Shown: positions 1 through 11,500 of the stretch, piece by piece
Numbering within the stretch: position 1 is the stretch's first letter
Layout: each line of letters starts with the position of its first letter
Source: Stenocarpella maydis
Lineage: Eukaryota; Ascomycota; Sordariomycetes; Diaporthales; Diaporthaceae
DNA: 21,816 bases
Reading direction: 5' to 3'
NCBI GenBank assembly: GCA_002270565.1
Contig: NQMI01000134.1
Span: forward strand, 1 to 21,816
Notes under the pieces: model-generated
What the model was told of the DNA's origin: nothing
The model's database searches: none
What the model saw: only the letters and a program-made list of their open reading frames with translations
Translations under genes and position numbers: made by a program

Positions 1-373
1 AGAGATATATTGTCACACACATCTTGGTTCCAAGCAGCCAGCCAACTATAGCCCTAGTAATGCCCATATTAAGTATTTATAAACTTTAGAAATCAAGCTA
101 TCCAATGAACTAAGTTACATATACTTTTTGGTAAGCAAATCTAAGGGTAATGCAGAGGTCTGAATTAAGGTGCAAAAGCAGGCCAAAAAATCGACTCACG
201 CCACCAAACTCATCTTACATCACACACGCACTAGGCATACTTAGAGAAATTCGCCTAACTCGCAAATCTAGGGTAACTCCTTACAAAAAAGTCTAGGGTA
301 ACTACTTACAACAAAGTCTAGGGTAACTCCTTGCACGGAGTACCAACGCCCTGCTGAGCGGTTCCGTTTAACA
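1..373. other. AT-rich gene-free left edge
   Basis: No open reading frame or recognisable RNA gene is visible. The stretch is moderately AT-rich and less extreme than the block that follows. It holds the 25-bp tandem repeat listed separately, plus a diverged partial copy of the same motif (AATCTAAGGGTAATGC) near 138-154. It may be the outer part (LTR or flank) of the decayed retroelement to its right, because a TGTTAAACGG-like string on the minus strand near 366-375 resembles an LTR start. That link is inference. Confidence 0.4.
267..340. repeat. 25-bp tandem repeat, three copies
   Basis: Three adjacent copies begin at 267, 292 and 317, each opening with TCTAGGGTAACT. The first two are full 25-mers differing at two positions. 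The third diverges near its end (CTTGCACGGAG). The unit contains TAGGGTAA, which only loosely resembles a telomere repeat and is not a telomeric array. Function unknown. Confidence 0.85.
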
Positions 374-539
374 GTTATATTAATATTCCATTTTGTTTTA
401 TATTACAGTAGGAGCTTCTTATCTAGAAAAATAAAATATCTAATTAAATTATATGCCTATACTTTATTAAGTTCTTATAAATATTTAAGTAGTAGATCTC
501 TATTAATTTTAATATGTATATAGACCTTAGTCTTATTAT

Positions 540-2160
540 AGTTAGTAATCTTTTAATATCTAAATTTAAAGCACTTATAGGTCTTTATAATGGGTCCTAT
601 GTAGAACCTTCTAGAGAAGAAGGATTTACTAGATTTCTCTTAAAAGTAAATATAATGAGTATATTAGATATATAAGATTTAGGAGATCTTAATATGCTTG
701 AGGTATTATAGCTAGAGATAGGCCTTATTTCTAGTTTCTCTAATAGGAGGCTAGTATAATTCTTTTATAGCCTATACTAAGAGTATTTCTATAATAGCAA
801 TTCTAGTTATATTAGTACTAGGCATAATAAGTTAGCACTCTCCTAGGTACTTCTTATGATTCTCATTAAGGTTTTTATATTTATTACTATCTAATATAAG
901 GTCTTTATTATTTCCTTAGGTTATATTTATAGTACTTGAGCAATCTAAGTTATTATTATTTATTACTATATTATATAATAATCATTATCTTTATATTACT
1001 AATTATCTTTCCTATTAAAATTATTTAGGGAACTATCTAAAGGCTTCTTTCTCTATAAGGTATAATAAGTATTAATTATTAAAGCAAGAGGTCTAATTAA
1101 GAGCTTTATACTTAAAGCTAATATTTACTACTTTCTTAGGAATAGTTAGTAAGTTATCTAGATCCTTAACTTTATTCTTATTACGGTAGATTAGATATTC
1201 TATATAGAGGTTAGGTTAATAAATGCAAGGTATCTTACTTTCTAAGTATATTAGGCATTCCTTATTAAATAAATAGCTATAATATTTAGGCTATTTCTAG
1301 TATATGGTTATATTAACTTATTATTATTCTTTTAGGATAGGTCTTTATAGTTATTTTCTAAGTTAATATTATTCCTTATAGAAGTATCCTAGCCTTCTAT
1401 AATTATAATACTTCTCGCTATTATTAGAGTGCTATTATATTATATTAAATTCTATAAGTCCTAAACAGATATTATAAGTAGTTCCTTATTATCATTATTA
1501 GTTACTATTAAAGTTGCTCTTATAATAGTACTTCTTTCTATTACTAGGTTAGTATTAAGGCTTCCATTAATTTCCAGGATTCTTATACTATTACTCTTAT
1601 TATTATTCAAATAAGCAATTATCAATGCATATAGCTATAGTAATATATTTTATAAGTTCCTTAGGCCTATTTACTTTAAAGAGCTTATCCTTTATATCTT
1701 CCTTAACTCCTTTATAAAACTATCCTATAAATACTTTATTACATTAACTAATATAAGTAATAAGTTACTTAAAATAGGCACTATATTTAAAAGCTTAGAT
1801 TTACTATTGAAATTATATAAGCGAATATTTAATAGTTTATGCCTTCTTTACATTACTAAAAGTATCCTGTAAGGCTTATTTAAAATTATTATATTTCTTA
1901 AAGATAGCCTTAGTATTATTATTTTAGTCCTTCTTATTATTCCCTAAGTAGTTTCTAAGAGTAGGTTTAAATCAAGTAAAGGCATTTTCCTTAAGCTAAT
2001 ATTTAGTAAAAATAATCTTATTATAATTAATTCTAAACTAAAGTTTATAATGCTTAAAGTAAGTATAGTACTAAGTAAGGAATCCCTAGAGGGTCCCCTT
2101 ATTTCCCTTATACGGGCTAGGCTTATCTATTTTATAAGCCTTAGCTTACTGAACTATATA
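540..2160 (-). mobile_element. RIP-degraded Ty3/gypsy-type retrotransposon, Gag region
   Basis: Read on the minus strand, one frame with scattered stops still spells a fungal Gag. KPSPYKGNKG is followed by a YFKHY stretch (about 2155-2050), FKPTLRNYL (about 1971-1945), then FYKGVKEDIKDKLF and a NRPKELIKY segment (about 1725-1660). A CCHC zinc knuckle lies at 1371-1413, where the Cys and His codons now read Tyr (KYYNYRRLGYF). A C-terminal motif resembling the SWTxCxxxxCxxH segment of fungal Gag proteins lies near 1078-1110. Most stops and Cys/His-to-Tyr changes fit C-to-T and G-to-A mutation, as RIP produces. Downstream (lower coordinates) the frame can be followed to about 540, but I could not recognise protease, reverse transcriptase or integrase. 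The copy is therefore either internally deleted or a gag-only non-autonomous element. Outer boundaries are uncertain. It cannot encode a functional protein. Confidence 0.8.
1371..1413 (-). other. Fossil CCHC zinc knuckle of Gag
   Basis: The minus-strand codons AAG TAT TAT AAT TAT AGA AGG CTA GGA TAC TTC align with the retroviral-type knuckle CxxCxxxGHxxxxC. The positions expected to be Cys, Cys and His read TAT, TAT and TAC. CAC to TAC is a single C-to-T change. TGC to TAT needs both G-to-A and C-to-T, so both strands were hit. Nucleic-acid binding would be lost. Confidence 0.7.
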
Positions 2161-2639
2161 GAGATAATTAATTTCCTATTAAAGGGCTCCAATTTATAGG
2201 GCTATCTCTTAGGCACTTATACTCTAGGCCTATTCATTATTAGAGGAGGTAGTTAATATTATATCTTTATATTACTTAATTAATTATATATATAGCCATT
2301 CTAAATAGGAGTTATTAAAATATAATAATTATACTAAACCTTTATGAGGTTTAGTAGGTAACCTATAGGTTTTATATTAATAAAGTAGTATAGAGGTAAT
2401 ACTTAACTAAGTTGTAGTATATAAAGATACTATTTATAAAGAGGGTATAATCAGAAGCTATAAGGCTATCTAATTAATAGGACTAAATATTTAGATTAAT
2501 GACTAAAGAGTCTATTTTATAACAGCTATCTACTATAGTAATAATTATATTTATATATATATCCTAACTCTTTAGTAACTCGCTAGCTCATGAGGCAAGC
2601 CTTTAAGCTATAGTGTGAGGCTCAAAGGATCCTTTATCA

Positions 2640-2815
2640 AGCTAGCTTATATAGCTTGCAACCAAGTATTGCGAGCCGGACCCTAACCCTGGCCTGGGCG
2701 CATGATGCTGTCTCTGCTGTTGAGGGCTTGCGGGGTTGCGTTGGGTTTGATTGCCTGGGTTATTGAACGGGTCCCTGGGGTGCCACTGTGTTGGTTCATA
2801 ACAATAGATAGGTAT
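2640..2815. other. GC-richer island inside the AT-rich block
   Basis: About 175 bp of ordinary base composition sits inside DNA that is otherwise heavily AT-shifted, with sharp edges near 2640 and 2815. The minus strand has a short open stretch starting ATGAACCAACACAGTGGCAC near 2793 that reads about 38 codons to a TAG. It lies upstream of the Gag fossil in the same orientation, so it could be the 5' leader or Gag N-terminus of the same element. I do not recognise the peptide. Confidence 0.5.
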
Positions 2816-3488
2816 TAAGCGGGCTAAATAGCCTTACTTTTAAATATAGTACTATTTATTTACTATAAGAATCTTATCTTAGGTATAATATACTTTTAGG
2901 TAGCTTTACTTAAAGTAACTTTATTATTAATGATATTAAATATAGTATTAGCTATATTCTCTTTATTATAGCTAGGCATTATGTGGTTAGGTAATAATTA
3001 AGAGGAATAGGCTGGGCTATTATAAAGAGAATTAAGAAATTAGGCCTTAGAATTAATATTTATATATAGGGTTTGGAATCTAATTATAGCTGCTCTAATG
3101 TCCCCAAAATACTAACTACCTGTATAAGCTTATTTACTAAGTAAATATCTATAGATTGGTTAAATTCCTATGTGTATAGCTTCAAAATTGGCTGTAATAC
3201 ATATAAGTCAATGTAGTGATATTTGTATGTAGGTCCTCGTTCCACTGGTAGGGGTGTTCTACTAGTGGGGGTCAGATGGTACCATGTTTCATTTTGCTAG
3301 ATGATCCTCGCTTCAAAGGAGTTGGAATCCCAAAATCCGCTTGGTGCAGGTCCCAATCCAGCCACAAGAATATAATCTGCTGAGAAATACATGGATTAAA
3401 TGGAAATAGCTACGAGTTAGTGATAGTTGCTGTATATGTGTCTCCTATTCAAGACTCTTCACGGTGCTATGACTCTCTAGGTTCCTCT
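2816..3488. other. AT-to-GC transition, no gene seen
   Basis: Strong AT bias fades between about 3060 and 3240. No coding region could be supported. The only structure noted is the short inverted repeat at 3242-3268. The last few dozen bases are the 3' flank of the dehydrogenase gene ending at 3489. Confidence 0.5.
3242..3268. repeat. Short inverted repeat
   Basis: CCACTGGTAG at 3242-3251 pairs with CTACTAGTGG at 3259-3268 around a 7-nt loop, nine of ten positions complementary. It lies at the edge of the AT-rich block. No T-run or other terminator feature follows, so its role is unknown. Confidence 0.5.
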
Positions 3489-4627
3489 TCACAAGACTAG
3501 TCGAACCTTCAGCTTATCCCCCTTGACAATCCCATCCTCCTGTGCCAAAAACTCCGGCATATCCCACGTGCAGTTGATATATCGCCCGCTCAGCCACTGC
3601 CGCTTCTCCGCGGTCAGGTACACAATGGTGTCAGCGCTTATCTCGGGGGTATCGACAAAAACTGCAAGCTGACATCAGCAGGCCATCTCCCAGAGGGGAG
3701 TCCCCCGGACAACAAAGAACTCACTCGCGCCCATGGTCTTGACCACCTCCCCTTCAGCCCCCCCGGCCATGTCAGTAAGGACGTTTCCCGGGTGTACGCA
3801 CCACGCGCTCACCCCCTGCTGCCCGTACTCGCGGTCCACGAACTCAGCGATCCGAAGGTTCGCAAGCTTGGTCGACTGGTAATGGCTGTAGCCCTCGTTC
3901 ACGAGGTGCGCCCCGACGCTGGCGACCGTGACAAACGTCCGCAGGCCCCTCCTCCCCGCCTCCGCGCCCCTCAGCATCAGCGGCAAGAAGCACCTTGCCG
4001 CGAGGAACTGGCCCCGCACGTTGACCTCGTACGTCCGCCACCATGCCTCGGGATCCGCATCCGCGATGCGCGCAAACGTCCCGAGCACCGCCGCGTTCTG
4101 CACCACGACGTCGAGGGGCCGCCCGTCCGCGAGCTCGCGCGCCACCGTGTCTGCCGCGGCGGCCACGCTCTCCAGGGACGAGCCTCCACCTCGACGCAGA
4201 CGACGCGCAGCCCCGGCGCTGCCGCCCGGCCTTACGCCCGCCGCGCGGGTCATCGGCACGGGCTCAGGGACGCCTGGACCGCGCGCCGATGGCGATGAGG
4301 CTAGCGCCGCCGCGGGCAAAGGAGGTAGCGATGGCGCGGCCTATGCCGCGGGATGCGCCGGCGATGTACACGGCGCGGCCCCCGAGGAGGGCCGGGTCGA
4401 GCTTGCTGGGGTCGATGGCTGGGTATGTGTCGCTGTGGACCGTCTTCGTGACTGTGTAATCACCTGCAGGCAGGGTGGGCGACGGGTTAGGTTAATGATG
4501 AGTAATTCTCACGGGGCAACTTGTTGCGATGGGGTAGGTAAGCGGCGCCTTTGAGTGTGTATGGGTGCGTGTTTTCTCACTTACCTGGCCCTTCGAGGAT
4601 GTTCGGAGTCCCCTGCGGTGGAGGCAT
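3489..4627 (-). pseudogene. Short-chain dehydrogenase/reductase, three exons, frame broken
   Basis: Classical SDR fold: NAD(P)-dependent oxidoreductase, substrate not inferable. Exon 1 (4585-4627) starts MPPPQGTPNILEGP; intron 4464-4584 runs GTAAGT to CTGCAG. Exon 2 opens with TVTKTVHSDTYPAID and carries the cofactor motif GASRGIG (4339-4359), QNAA in place of NNAG (about 4089-4103), the catalytic Ser in TVASVGA and YQSTK (3867-3881). Intron 3662-3724 runs GTGAGT to TTGCAG with a CTGAT branch site. Exon 3 (3489-3661) gives IFVDTPEISADTIVYLT and ends KGDKLKVRLVL, typical of a fungal SDR subfamily. The Rossmann start runs into TGA at 4264-4266. Strand beta-3 (LRVVCVEV, 4187-4210) is in a second frame and everything from SSLESVAAAAD onward in a third. 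A GT-AG intron rejoining the outer frames would remove beta-3, so frameshifts (or assembly errors in this very GC-rich patch) are more likely. It lies downstream of BLM10 on the same strand. Confidence 0.75.
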
Positions 4628-4885
4628 GATGTCGGGGTCCCTGACTACCTGCTGTCTCCTCGGTTCTCGGGGTGAGGCGGCTCGGATGAGATGAGCACAC
4701 GGCGCATGTGTGCTTCGATGCAGGTCGACACGAGCAAGCCCGACGAGCGACTCTTTATTCTAGAGCATCATGTTCTGCAATGTCGTCAGCATGGGACGAC
4801 GTTTCCGGTGTTAACCCCGCCCGGCTGACACCAATAACTCCTAAAGTTCCTCTCCCACGTCCTAACTCCGAGCAATGCCAAGTGT

Positions 4886-4959
4886 CAAATTAATCAGCAT
4901 CAGCATCTCCACCATCACTCTTCCCTCCAGCAATCCCGTGCCAAATTAATCAGCATCAG
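4886..4959. repeat. 18-bp direct repeat
   Basis: CAAATTAATCAGCATCAG occurs at 4886-4903 and again at 4942-4959, 56 bp apart, some 260-330 bp upstream of the dehydrogenase start. It is a plausible duplicated regulatory site or a small duplication scar; the sequence does not decide. Confidence 0.7.
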
Positions 4960-4964
4960 TCAGG

Positions 4965-4981
4965 GTCACGGTGACGGTCAC
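4965..4981. promoter_or_regulatory. Alternating GTCAC/GTGAC palindrome
   Basis: GTCACGGTGACGGTCAC contains two overlapping odd palindromes (GTCAC-G-GTGAC and GTGAC-G-GTCAC). Palindromic half-sites of this kind are typical of dimeric DNA-binding proteins. It follows the 18-bp repeat directly. Which factor would bind is unknown. Confidence 0.3.
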
Positions 4982-5552
4982 CGAGTCTCGCTCCGCTGTT
5001 CACGCTCAACGTGTGCGGCGCGGCAACCATGCTTGATGAAATGTGGGTTTTACCCAACAAGATCACCAACACACGCGTACAACGAGTGATATTCGCGTCC
5101 GCGGTCACCCCAAGGGGCACACACCGCCTGGATCAACCAACGTATTCTACAGGAGAAAAGCTGACTGTACATGTACAAGCCCCTCCAGGCCGAGTCGATT
5201 CCAATGCAGCCGGTCACCGGCCAGTGACGTGTGCGCAGGTGCACGCTGGGATTGGGCAGGCCCATGCTACGTCCTCCTGTGCTTGTATTACCGGGCGGGC
5301 ACGATGACATGCAGGGCGCGGTTTTCATGGCGCGTCTGGCTCCGTGAGGTGACACTGATTGTTGTGCCCGCCTGGTTGTTCCTTCTCTTCCATAGTACCA
5401 AGAATGCGCCAGTCCTTTCGTTCATCACTGGACGTGGAGTTTGCCACCTCCTTGTGATACTTCATGGGGTATGATGTGTGCTATGGACGCGGTAGTTCCA
5501 AATATTCGAAATACTTCTTTACTTGCGACGCGTATCTATGCCTGCGCCATGC

Positions 5553-8500
5553 TCAAGCGAAATAACTCTTCCAAAGCACGCCTTCCAAATCCTCAAGCTG
5601 CTCAGGCGTGAAGTACTACATGAGAAAAAGCACGTCAGTAAACTGCCATCAGCAAAGGGAGATGCAGGGGTTTCAAGCTCACCTTCTGGTCAACCGACCA
5701 GCTATCCTGCCTCGTCTTCTTGAACTCTGACAGCACGGTCTTGGCCGCTTTTCCCACCACGCCGGGGTCTGTTGCAGGCCTCCTGGCAAGATGTGCAAGC
5801 ACGTCTGGCATCCATGGCGGAGGCGGGGTAGCGTAAGGGAACGCCTCGATAAGAGCTCCTAAACCAAGGACGGCGGCGTGCCGCCTTACTACCTGCTTCT
5901 GCGTGTCCACTGGCGTGTCTGTCCCGGGCAGCTTGCGCTTTGGCATTGGGTTGTCCCTGAGCTGCTGCTTGAACCTCTCGATTAAGCTCTTGATGATCGG
6001 GGTGCGAAGTGACACCGGAGAGCATCGAATCATGCCGGCGAGCGTGTTGGACGCACAGTCACGGACCTCCAGCTGTGTGTCGGAAAGCATATCGCCCACA
6101 GCTTCGAAGAGCATTTCTCGGTGCTTAGGTGCCGTTAGGAACAACCGCCGGAAGTAGATGACCTGCATGTTCACAAGTGCACGCAGGCGCTGGTGCCAGG
6201 AAGCAGCAGACCTTCCGATGCGGATGAGGGCCTTGATGAAGGCTTCGTCCTCACCCTCGCGGAACGAAATATTGGCCAGGTGCCGGTACACGTGGTATGC
6301 TAGCCGCATGAGTTCTGGGTCTTCTTTGACATCCATCATGTGGAGCAGCTGGTCGATGAAAGGGTCTGGGAAAAACGGGACAAGCTGGGTGCACTCTTGA
6401 GAACTCAGCATCGAGTCGAGCCAGGTAAGCACAGTCTTTGAGCCGTTCGTGTAGCTGGATGGCTCCTGCTGCCCGGGGGTACGCTCTTGTCGCCACTTCT
6501 CGAGACGTGCGAAAACCTCCTTGATAGTGGCAGAAAACTCTCCTGTTGGCTGGTAAGGACGAATGCCTACTGAAGACTCTGCCTTGTTGGCCTCGAGCAA
6601 CTTTGTCACATTGGGGAAGGATTCGTGATATCGTGTACGATAGATGGTCGCAATAACCCGGCCAATGGACTCTCGCACCGACTTGTAGGGATGGTCGATG
6701 TGAGCTAGGAAGTCTTCCAAGATCGGCTTCTCAAGCTGGAAATGCCAGCCCGCGTCGTTAATGACGAGCTCGAGCAATTGAACCTTGGCCGCTTCTTTGA
6801 AGGCAGCATTGGATGACATGTCCAGTCTGAAGGAACTCAAGCTCTCGACAATTTCCCTAGAACGGCGGGGATCCTTGGCGTCTACTGTGAGGTGGACACA
6901 TGTCATCCAATATTGAAGGTTCTCGGGAGTCAACGACTCGTCGAAGATCTTGAGCATCATCGGTCCCGCGAAGCTCCAAACCTTGTCTCTGTATTCCCGG
7001 GGGTCGTCGATGCCGCCTGACAACATAGCACCTAGGATCTCGGCCGTGGCCCTGTGTTGGTGCTTGTCGCTCCCATCTCCGTAGATGTCCTGTACCAGCT
7101 CCTTGATGTCATCAAATTTGACAGCTGTGACACCGTAGTTTATAAGATCGAAGACATGCATTAAGAGGATCACGTTCTGCATCCGGAACTTGTCTGCGCT
7201 GGCGTCTCGTGGCTCTTGCTTCATGAACTCGAAGCACTTCGCGAACCACTCTTTGGTCAGGAGCTTTCCGACCTGCTCTCTGACCCTTGTCTCGGTTTCA
7301 TCGTACGCCGTGAACGGCTCAGGATCAGCCTTTGAAGCATTGAACTTCTTGCCCCATACCAGCCAGCCGGGGTGGTCAGCATCGACGAAGTACTCAGCCT
7401 CATCAAGCTCAGAGAAGGAGCTGATGAACTTGTCAGTCCATCCCGGGTCATTAGAGGGCACATCAATCTCCAATTTGACGTTATCCGAGTCCTCCTCCAG
7501 CAAATAGTTCCGGTATTCATGGCCGTAGACAGCCCTCAGATCGATGCTCGAGAATATATTTGAGAACGCCAACTGGAAGTTGGCTCGCAAGCCCGGGTGG
7601 TCGTCGTTTGTGCCGCTGACCACCAAGTCGACAAGCTGTGGCGGAGCAAGTGTGTCAAAACGAAGCACCATGTTCGTAGCAAAGATGGCGCACTTCAGGC
7701 TGACTTTCCAGTGTGCTCCGTTGGCCTTCTCGATGAGCTCGAGGCCCAGCTTGCCCTTCTTAGCCTCGACCCTCTTTCGGCGCTCGAGAATGAAGTCGTG
7801 CCTCGTTTGTATAACCTTGGAGCAATCCTCGGCTGGCTTGATAGTGTCCACAGCCCTGGGATCTACTATCACCATTCGCTCAAATGGCTTACCGAAGTCG
7901 AGCAGAGGGTAGAGTGCGGTGGATAGCAGCCGTTGTATCGATGCCTTGTCAACGCTGGCAGTCTCGATATACAGCCGCATGAGGTCAGGGGCGAAACGCC
8001 AGTCTTTCAACAAGGTCTTGGTGAGGGACGTGAAGAGCAAGGTGTACATTGCGCCCTTGATGTGGTCGTGGTCGTTATCCTGGAGAGCCTTGCGGTACTT
8101 CTCGAGAATGACCGGAATCACCAAGGGACGACCGCCGATGAGCACCTTCAGCGAGGAATCTTGGGCGCCTTGTGCGACTCTGCGCACGTCTGCGTACGAG
8201 GATGTGCATGACTCGGCAAGATCAAGAAGGAGCCGCTTGTCAAGATCGCTCTTTTGCCGATACGATGCGTTGTACTTCACTCTCTGAAGCTGATACGCAT
8301 CTGCTCTCTTGACCAGAAGGGGGCGAGGATAGGCCTTGCGCAAGCCAGGAATCTTGAATGGAGTTATGTCGGCCTTGTATAGCCTTGACAGGCGCTCCAG
8401 CGGATGAGCAGATCTCTCAATGCCAACATCTGTTATCCATGTGCGGAAGGTGGCGTATAGAGCGGTAAAGCAGGTTACATCATCCTCTGCGTTGGTGTTG

Positions 8501-11500
8501 AGGAACCTGTGGGTCCTGGAAAGCAGCCGTCCGATATCTTCGCGAAGCTCGTGGATACGGGTGTACAACGGACTCTTGGCATCGAGGATGTAGCCCGAGG
8601 GATACCGATACTGGCGCTTCAGCTCTTCGTCGTCGGCAACTTCAGCCAGAGGATCTTCGTCCTCATCCATGATGGTATCACCATCGGCTTCTATTCTGCC
8701 ATCCTCTGTCCTTTGGCCATTGGCCTCGCCAGCAGCCCGTTTGGGGTCGAACAAAGCGGAAACACCGGAGATGACGAGCCTCAACTGCGTGAGCTGCCTC
8801 GACACCTCGTCTCCCCACTCCTTGTTCTTGCCCTTACGGCTGATGGGGGTCTCGTCGCTCATTAGCGATTCCAGCCTCTCGGACGCACCACTGGCTTGGG
8901 ATTCGAAAAGCTCGACGGCGAACTGTATCTCCTCGGTTGACGGCCGGTGCCACTTGATGGTCAAGTCTGCTGGAGACGTCGTCTTGCCCCAGTCATCAAC
9001 GTCCAAGCCCCTCTTAATAACATCTGGCTCGTAGAGGTTTGTGTCGACGGAGTAGGTGTGAGTCAGGTTCAGCAGCAAGTGGTGAATGTAATTTGAAATG
9101 TGTATGGTCGGGATGCCGCGACACTTGTCTTGCATATACTGGGCGATGTCAAACAGTTGCTCTTTGTATTTAAGAACCTCAGCGCCGACATTGACGACGG
9201 TCATACTCAGCATGCTCACGTGCCACACGAGAGCGCGGTCCCGGGGCAGGACATCAGTGCCACTGCTGCGGTCCGACGCAGCGCCATTATAGTCAATCTC
9301 ATTACGGATATTGACGATGAGCATAGGGATAAACGCCTTCAGAGTCTTCTCTGGGTGGACCTTGCAGAGGGCATTGCAGATCCAAGCCATGGCATCCCTG
9401 GCCTGGTGCACCACGTGAGATGACACGAAAGCTGCTACCTTTTCCAAAGCCTGGTCAAAAAGCTCTGGCGACAATGACGCAAAGAGAGGGGTGAGGGCTG
9501 CAGGTAGGGTGTTGATGACATTGTCTTCGGGCGAGTTGGCGCGGACTTGTGACGCGTCCGGGAGGTTCTCGAGGAGTGTGAAGACCTTGCCGAGGAGAGT
9601 GAGGACGAACTCCCCAAAAGCAGCGGTTGAGGAGCGGACAATATTGGCCTCGTCCTCGTCTGACAGCTCCTCCTGGTAGCTGATTTGGACGTCCTGGCCT
9701 TCACGCTCCATGCGTTCCATCTCGCCCTGTACCCATTGCACAGCCAGAGTCGTATCTCGCACCTCAGAATCCTCCTTAACAAGCGGCACAAACGGAATGC
9801 TGTATGCGATGCTCTGTATAAAGCTGAGCGTATATTGTGTCTTGCCCAAGTCGTTGGCATCAATGCCGGGCAGGGCCAAGGCCAACAAAGCCGTGAGGTG
9901 GCATCTGAAGCCCTTGTGTTTTGACATGACATTTGCTATCATCATCAGACCGCTCAGACTCGAGGTTGTGCGGTGCACTTCGACCAGCCCCTGCAGGCTT
10001 GGGTAGAACCTCTGCAATGCACCAGGCAGTATGATATCTGGCTCCAGGTAGGCCAGCCACTGCAGTGTGCTGGTATAGTAACTGACGGCTTTCATGCTCT
10101 TCGCAAAGAGACCCATGAAGGTCACCTCTTTGAGGGCGAGAACGAACCGCTTCTTGAGCTCCGGGCTGATCTTTCGATCAGCCGGTGTGTCAAGCTCGCC
10201 GACCTGTTCACGGTTCCACCTGGACACGAAGCCGTGCGTGAGGAAGAAGACAAATTGAGCCAAAAAGCTGGTCCATGAGCCCTGATTTGACGGGTGGAAG
10301 AAGGTGTCGATGGACTCTATCAGCCCTTCAAGGCTGGCCATGACGGAGCTCTCGGCCTTGAGGCACTTCGGTGACAGCGAGTGTATGATCCACCTAGCAA
10401 CAATGTGCGGCACGGGGTGGCGCTTCTTGTCCCTCTCGAGGAATACGGCCGCGCCCATTGAGTAGTCGAGCGCGGTGTATGGGGAATTAGCCTGACCGAC
10501 GGGGACCTCGGTGAGACGCAGTATGGCAGTGAAGACGAGGTCTGACTGGTCTTTAGTAAATATCCCGTGCTCTGTATAGGGTACATGGGTGCAGCTGAGG
10601 TAATCTCTTGCTATGCGCGAGAAGACGTCTAGGAAGAAGACGTCAAAGGACTTGGACCTGGTCATAAGCGACCACAGGTGGAAGTAAGTGGGCAGGTAGT
10701 CGGAAGGCTGTGAAAGAGGCTGGGAGGGCAAGGATGGAGCGGTGGGGACCAGCACATTGATGGCGGCGGCGGCAATGTATGCGCAGGACAGGTCGGAGGT
10801 GCTGAACAGAGGTAGGAATTCTGCCAACATCTCTTGTCGATCGCTAGGGTCGAAGTATGTCTGCGCGTGCATGGCCAACCTCAACAGATGCCTTCCGCTC
10901 TTCCTCCTACTGGACTGGTGCGCCGCGCTTTCTGAAGGCATTACCAGACCCTTTAGCTCCTTCCACAGTGGGCGCCAGTCGAGATATAGGTCATCGCCAG
11001 GTTTCAAGTAGGTTTTCTTCCTGTTGACGTAAAGTGTGAGCATGATTGCCGTGCAGGCTTGGGTGCCAGAGGCCAGTAAAGATGGAAGGTGAGGGGTTAA
11101 AAGGGAATTTTTGCATACTTGGTCAGGGTGATGACCATCTTGGTGAAGCGGTCCGCGGTGTTGCTGTCGAGCCCGGGGGCTAGGGCAAGATGGTAGTAGA
11201 GCTGTGCCAGGGTGGCGCGCAGCTCGCGAACCATCTCGAACTTTAGGTTCAGCCATCCCTGGAGCTCTCTGGTCCAGTGCATAGCACCAGGGGCGAAATC
11301 CTCGGCCTTGACGGCAATATATAGGTTCTTGAGAATTCCCTGCAGGGCCACGTCGCGCTCATGGTCCTCCTCGACGGCAAAGGGCAACTGGGAAAAATAC
11401 GCGAAAGTCCGTGGGCGGTACCGCTTCTTGTCGTCCTCGTCCGGAGTCAAGAGAGGCACGCCGGGTGAGGTAGAGCGAGATATCGTGTCGACAGAGGAGA

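Larger units (their letters stand above)
4628..5552. other. Intergenic: dehydrogenase upstream region and BLM10 3' flank
   Basis: About 925 bp separate the BLM10 stop from the dehydrogenase start, both on the minus strand. Overlapping open frames here (up to 143 codons) show no protein-like composition or family resemblance. Notable sites are the 18-bp direct repeat and adjacent GTCAC/GTGAC array, and a perfect 12-bp palindrome TGTACATGTACA at 5166-5177. The dehydrogenase promoter should lie in the 4630-5000 part. Confidence 0.5.

Noticed and set aside
267..340. Telomeric or subtelomeric repeat
   Set aside because: The 25-bp unit contains TAGGGTAA but not uninterrupted TTAGGG copies, and only three units are present.
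3792..4554. Plus-strand open frames of 138-208 codons across the dehydrogenase
   Set aside because: Arg- and Pro-rich shadows of the GC-rich minus-strand gene, whose SDR motifs and introns are clear.
5011..5474. Overlapping 98- and 143-codon plus-strand frames between BLM10 and the dehydrogenase
   Set aside because: Two overlapping frames with no domain, splice or promoter evidence; better explained as intergenic GC-rich sequence.
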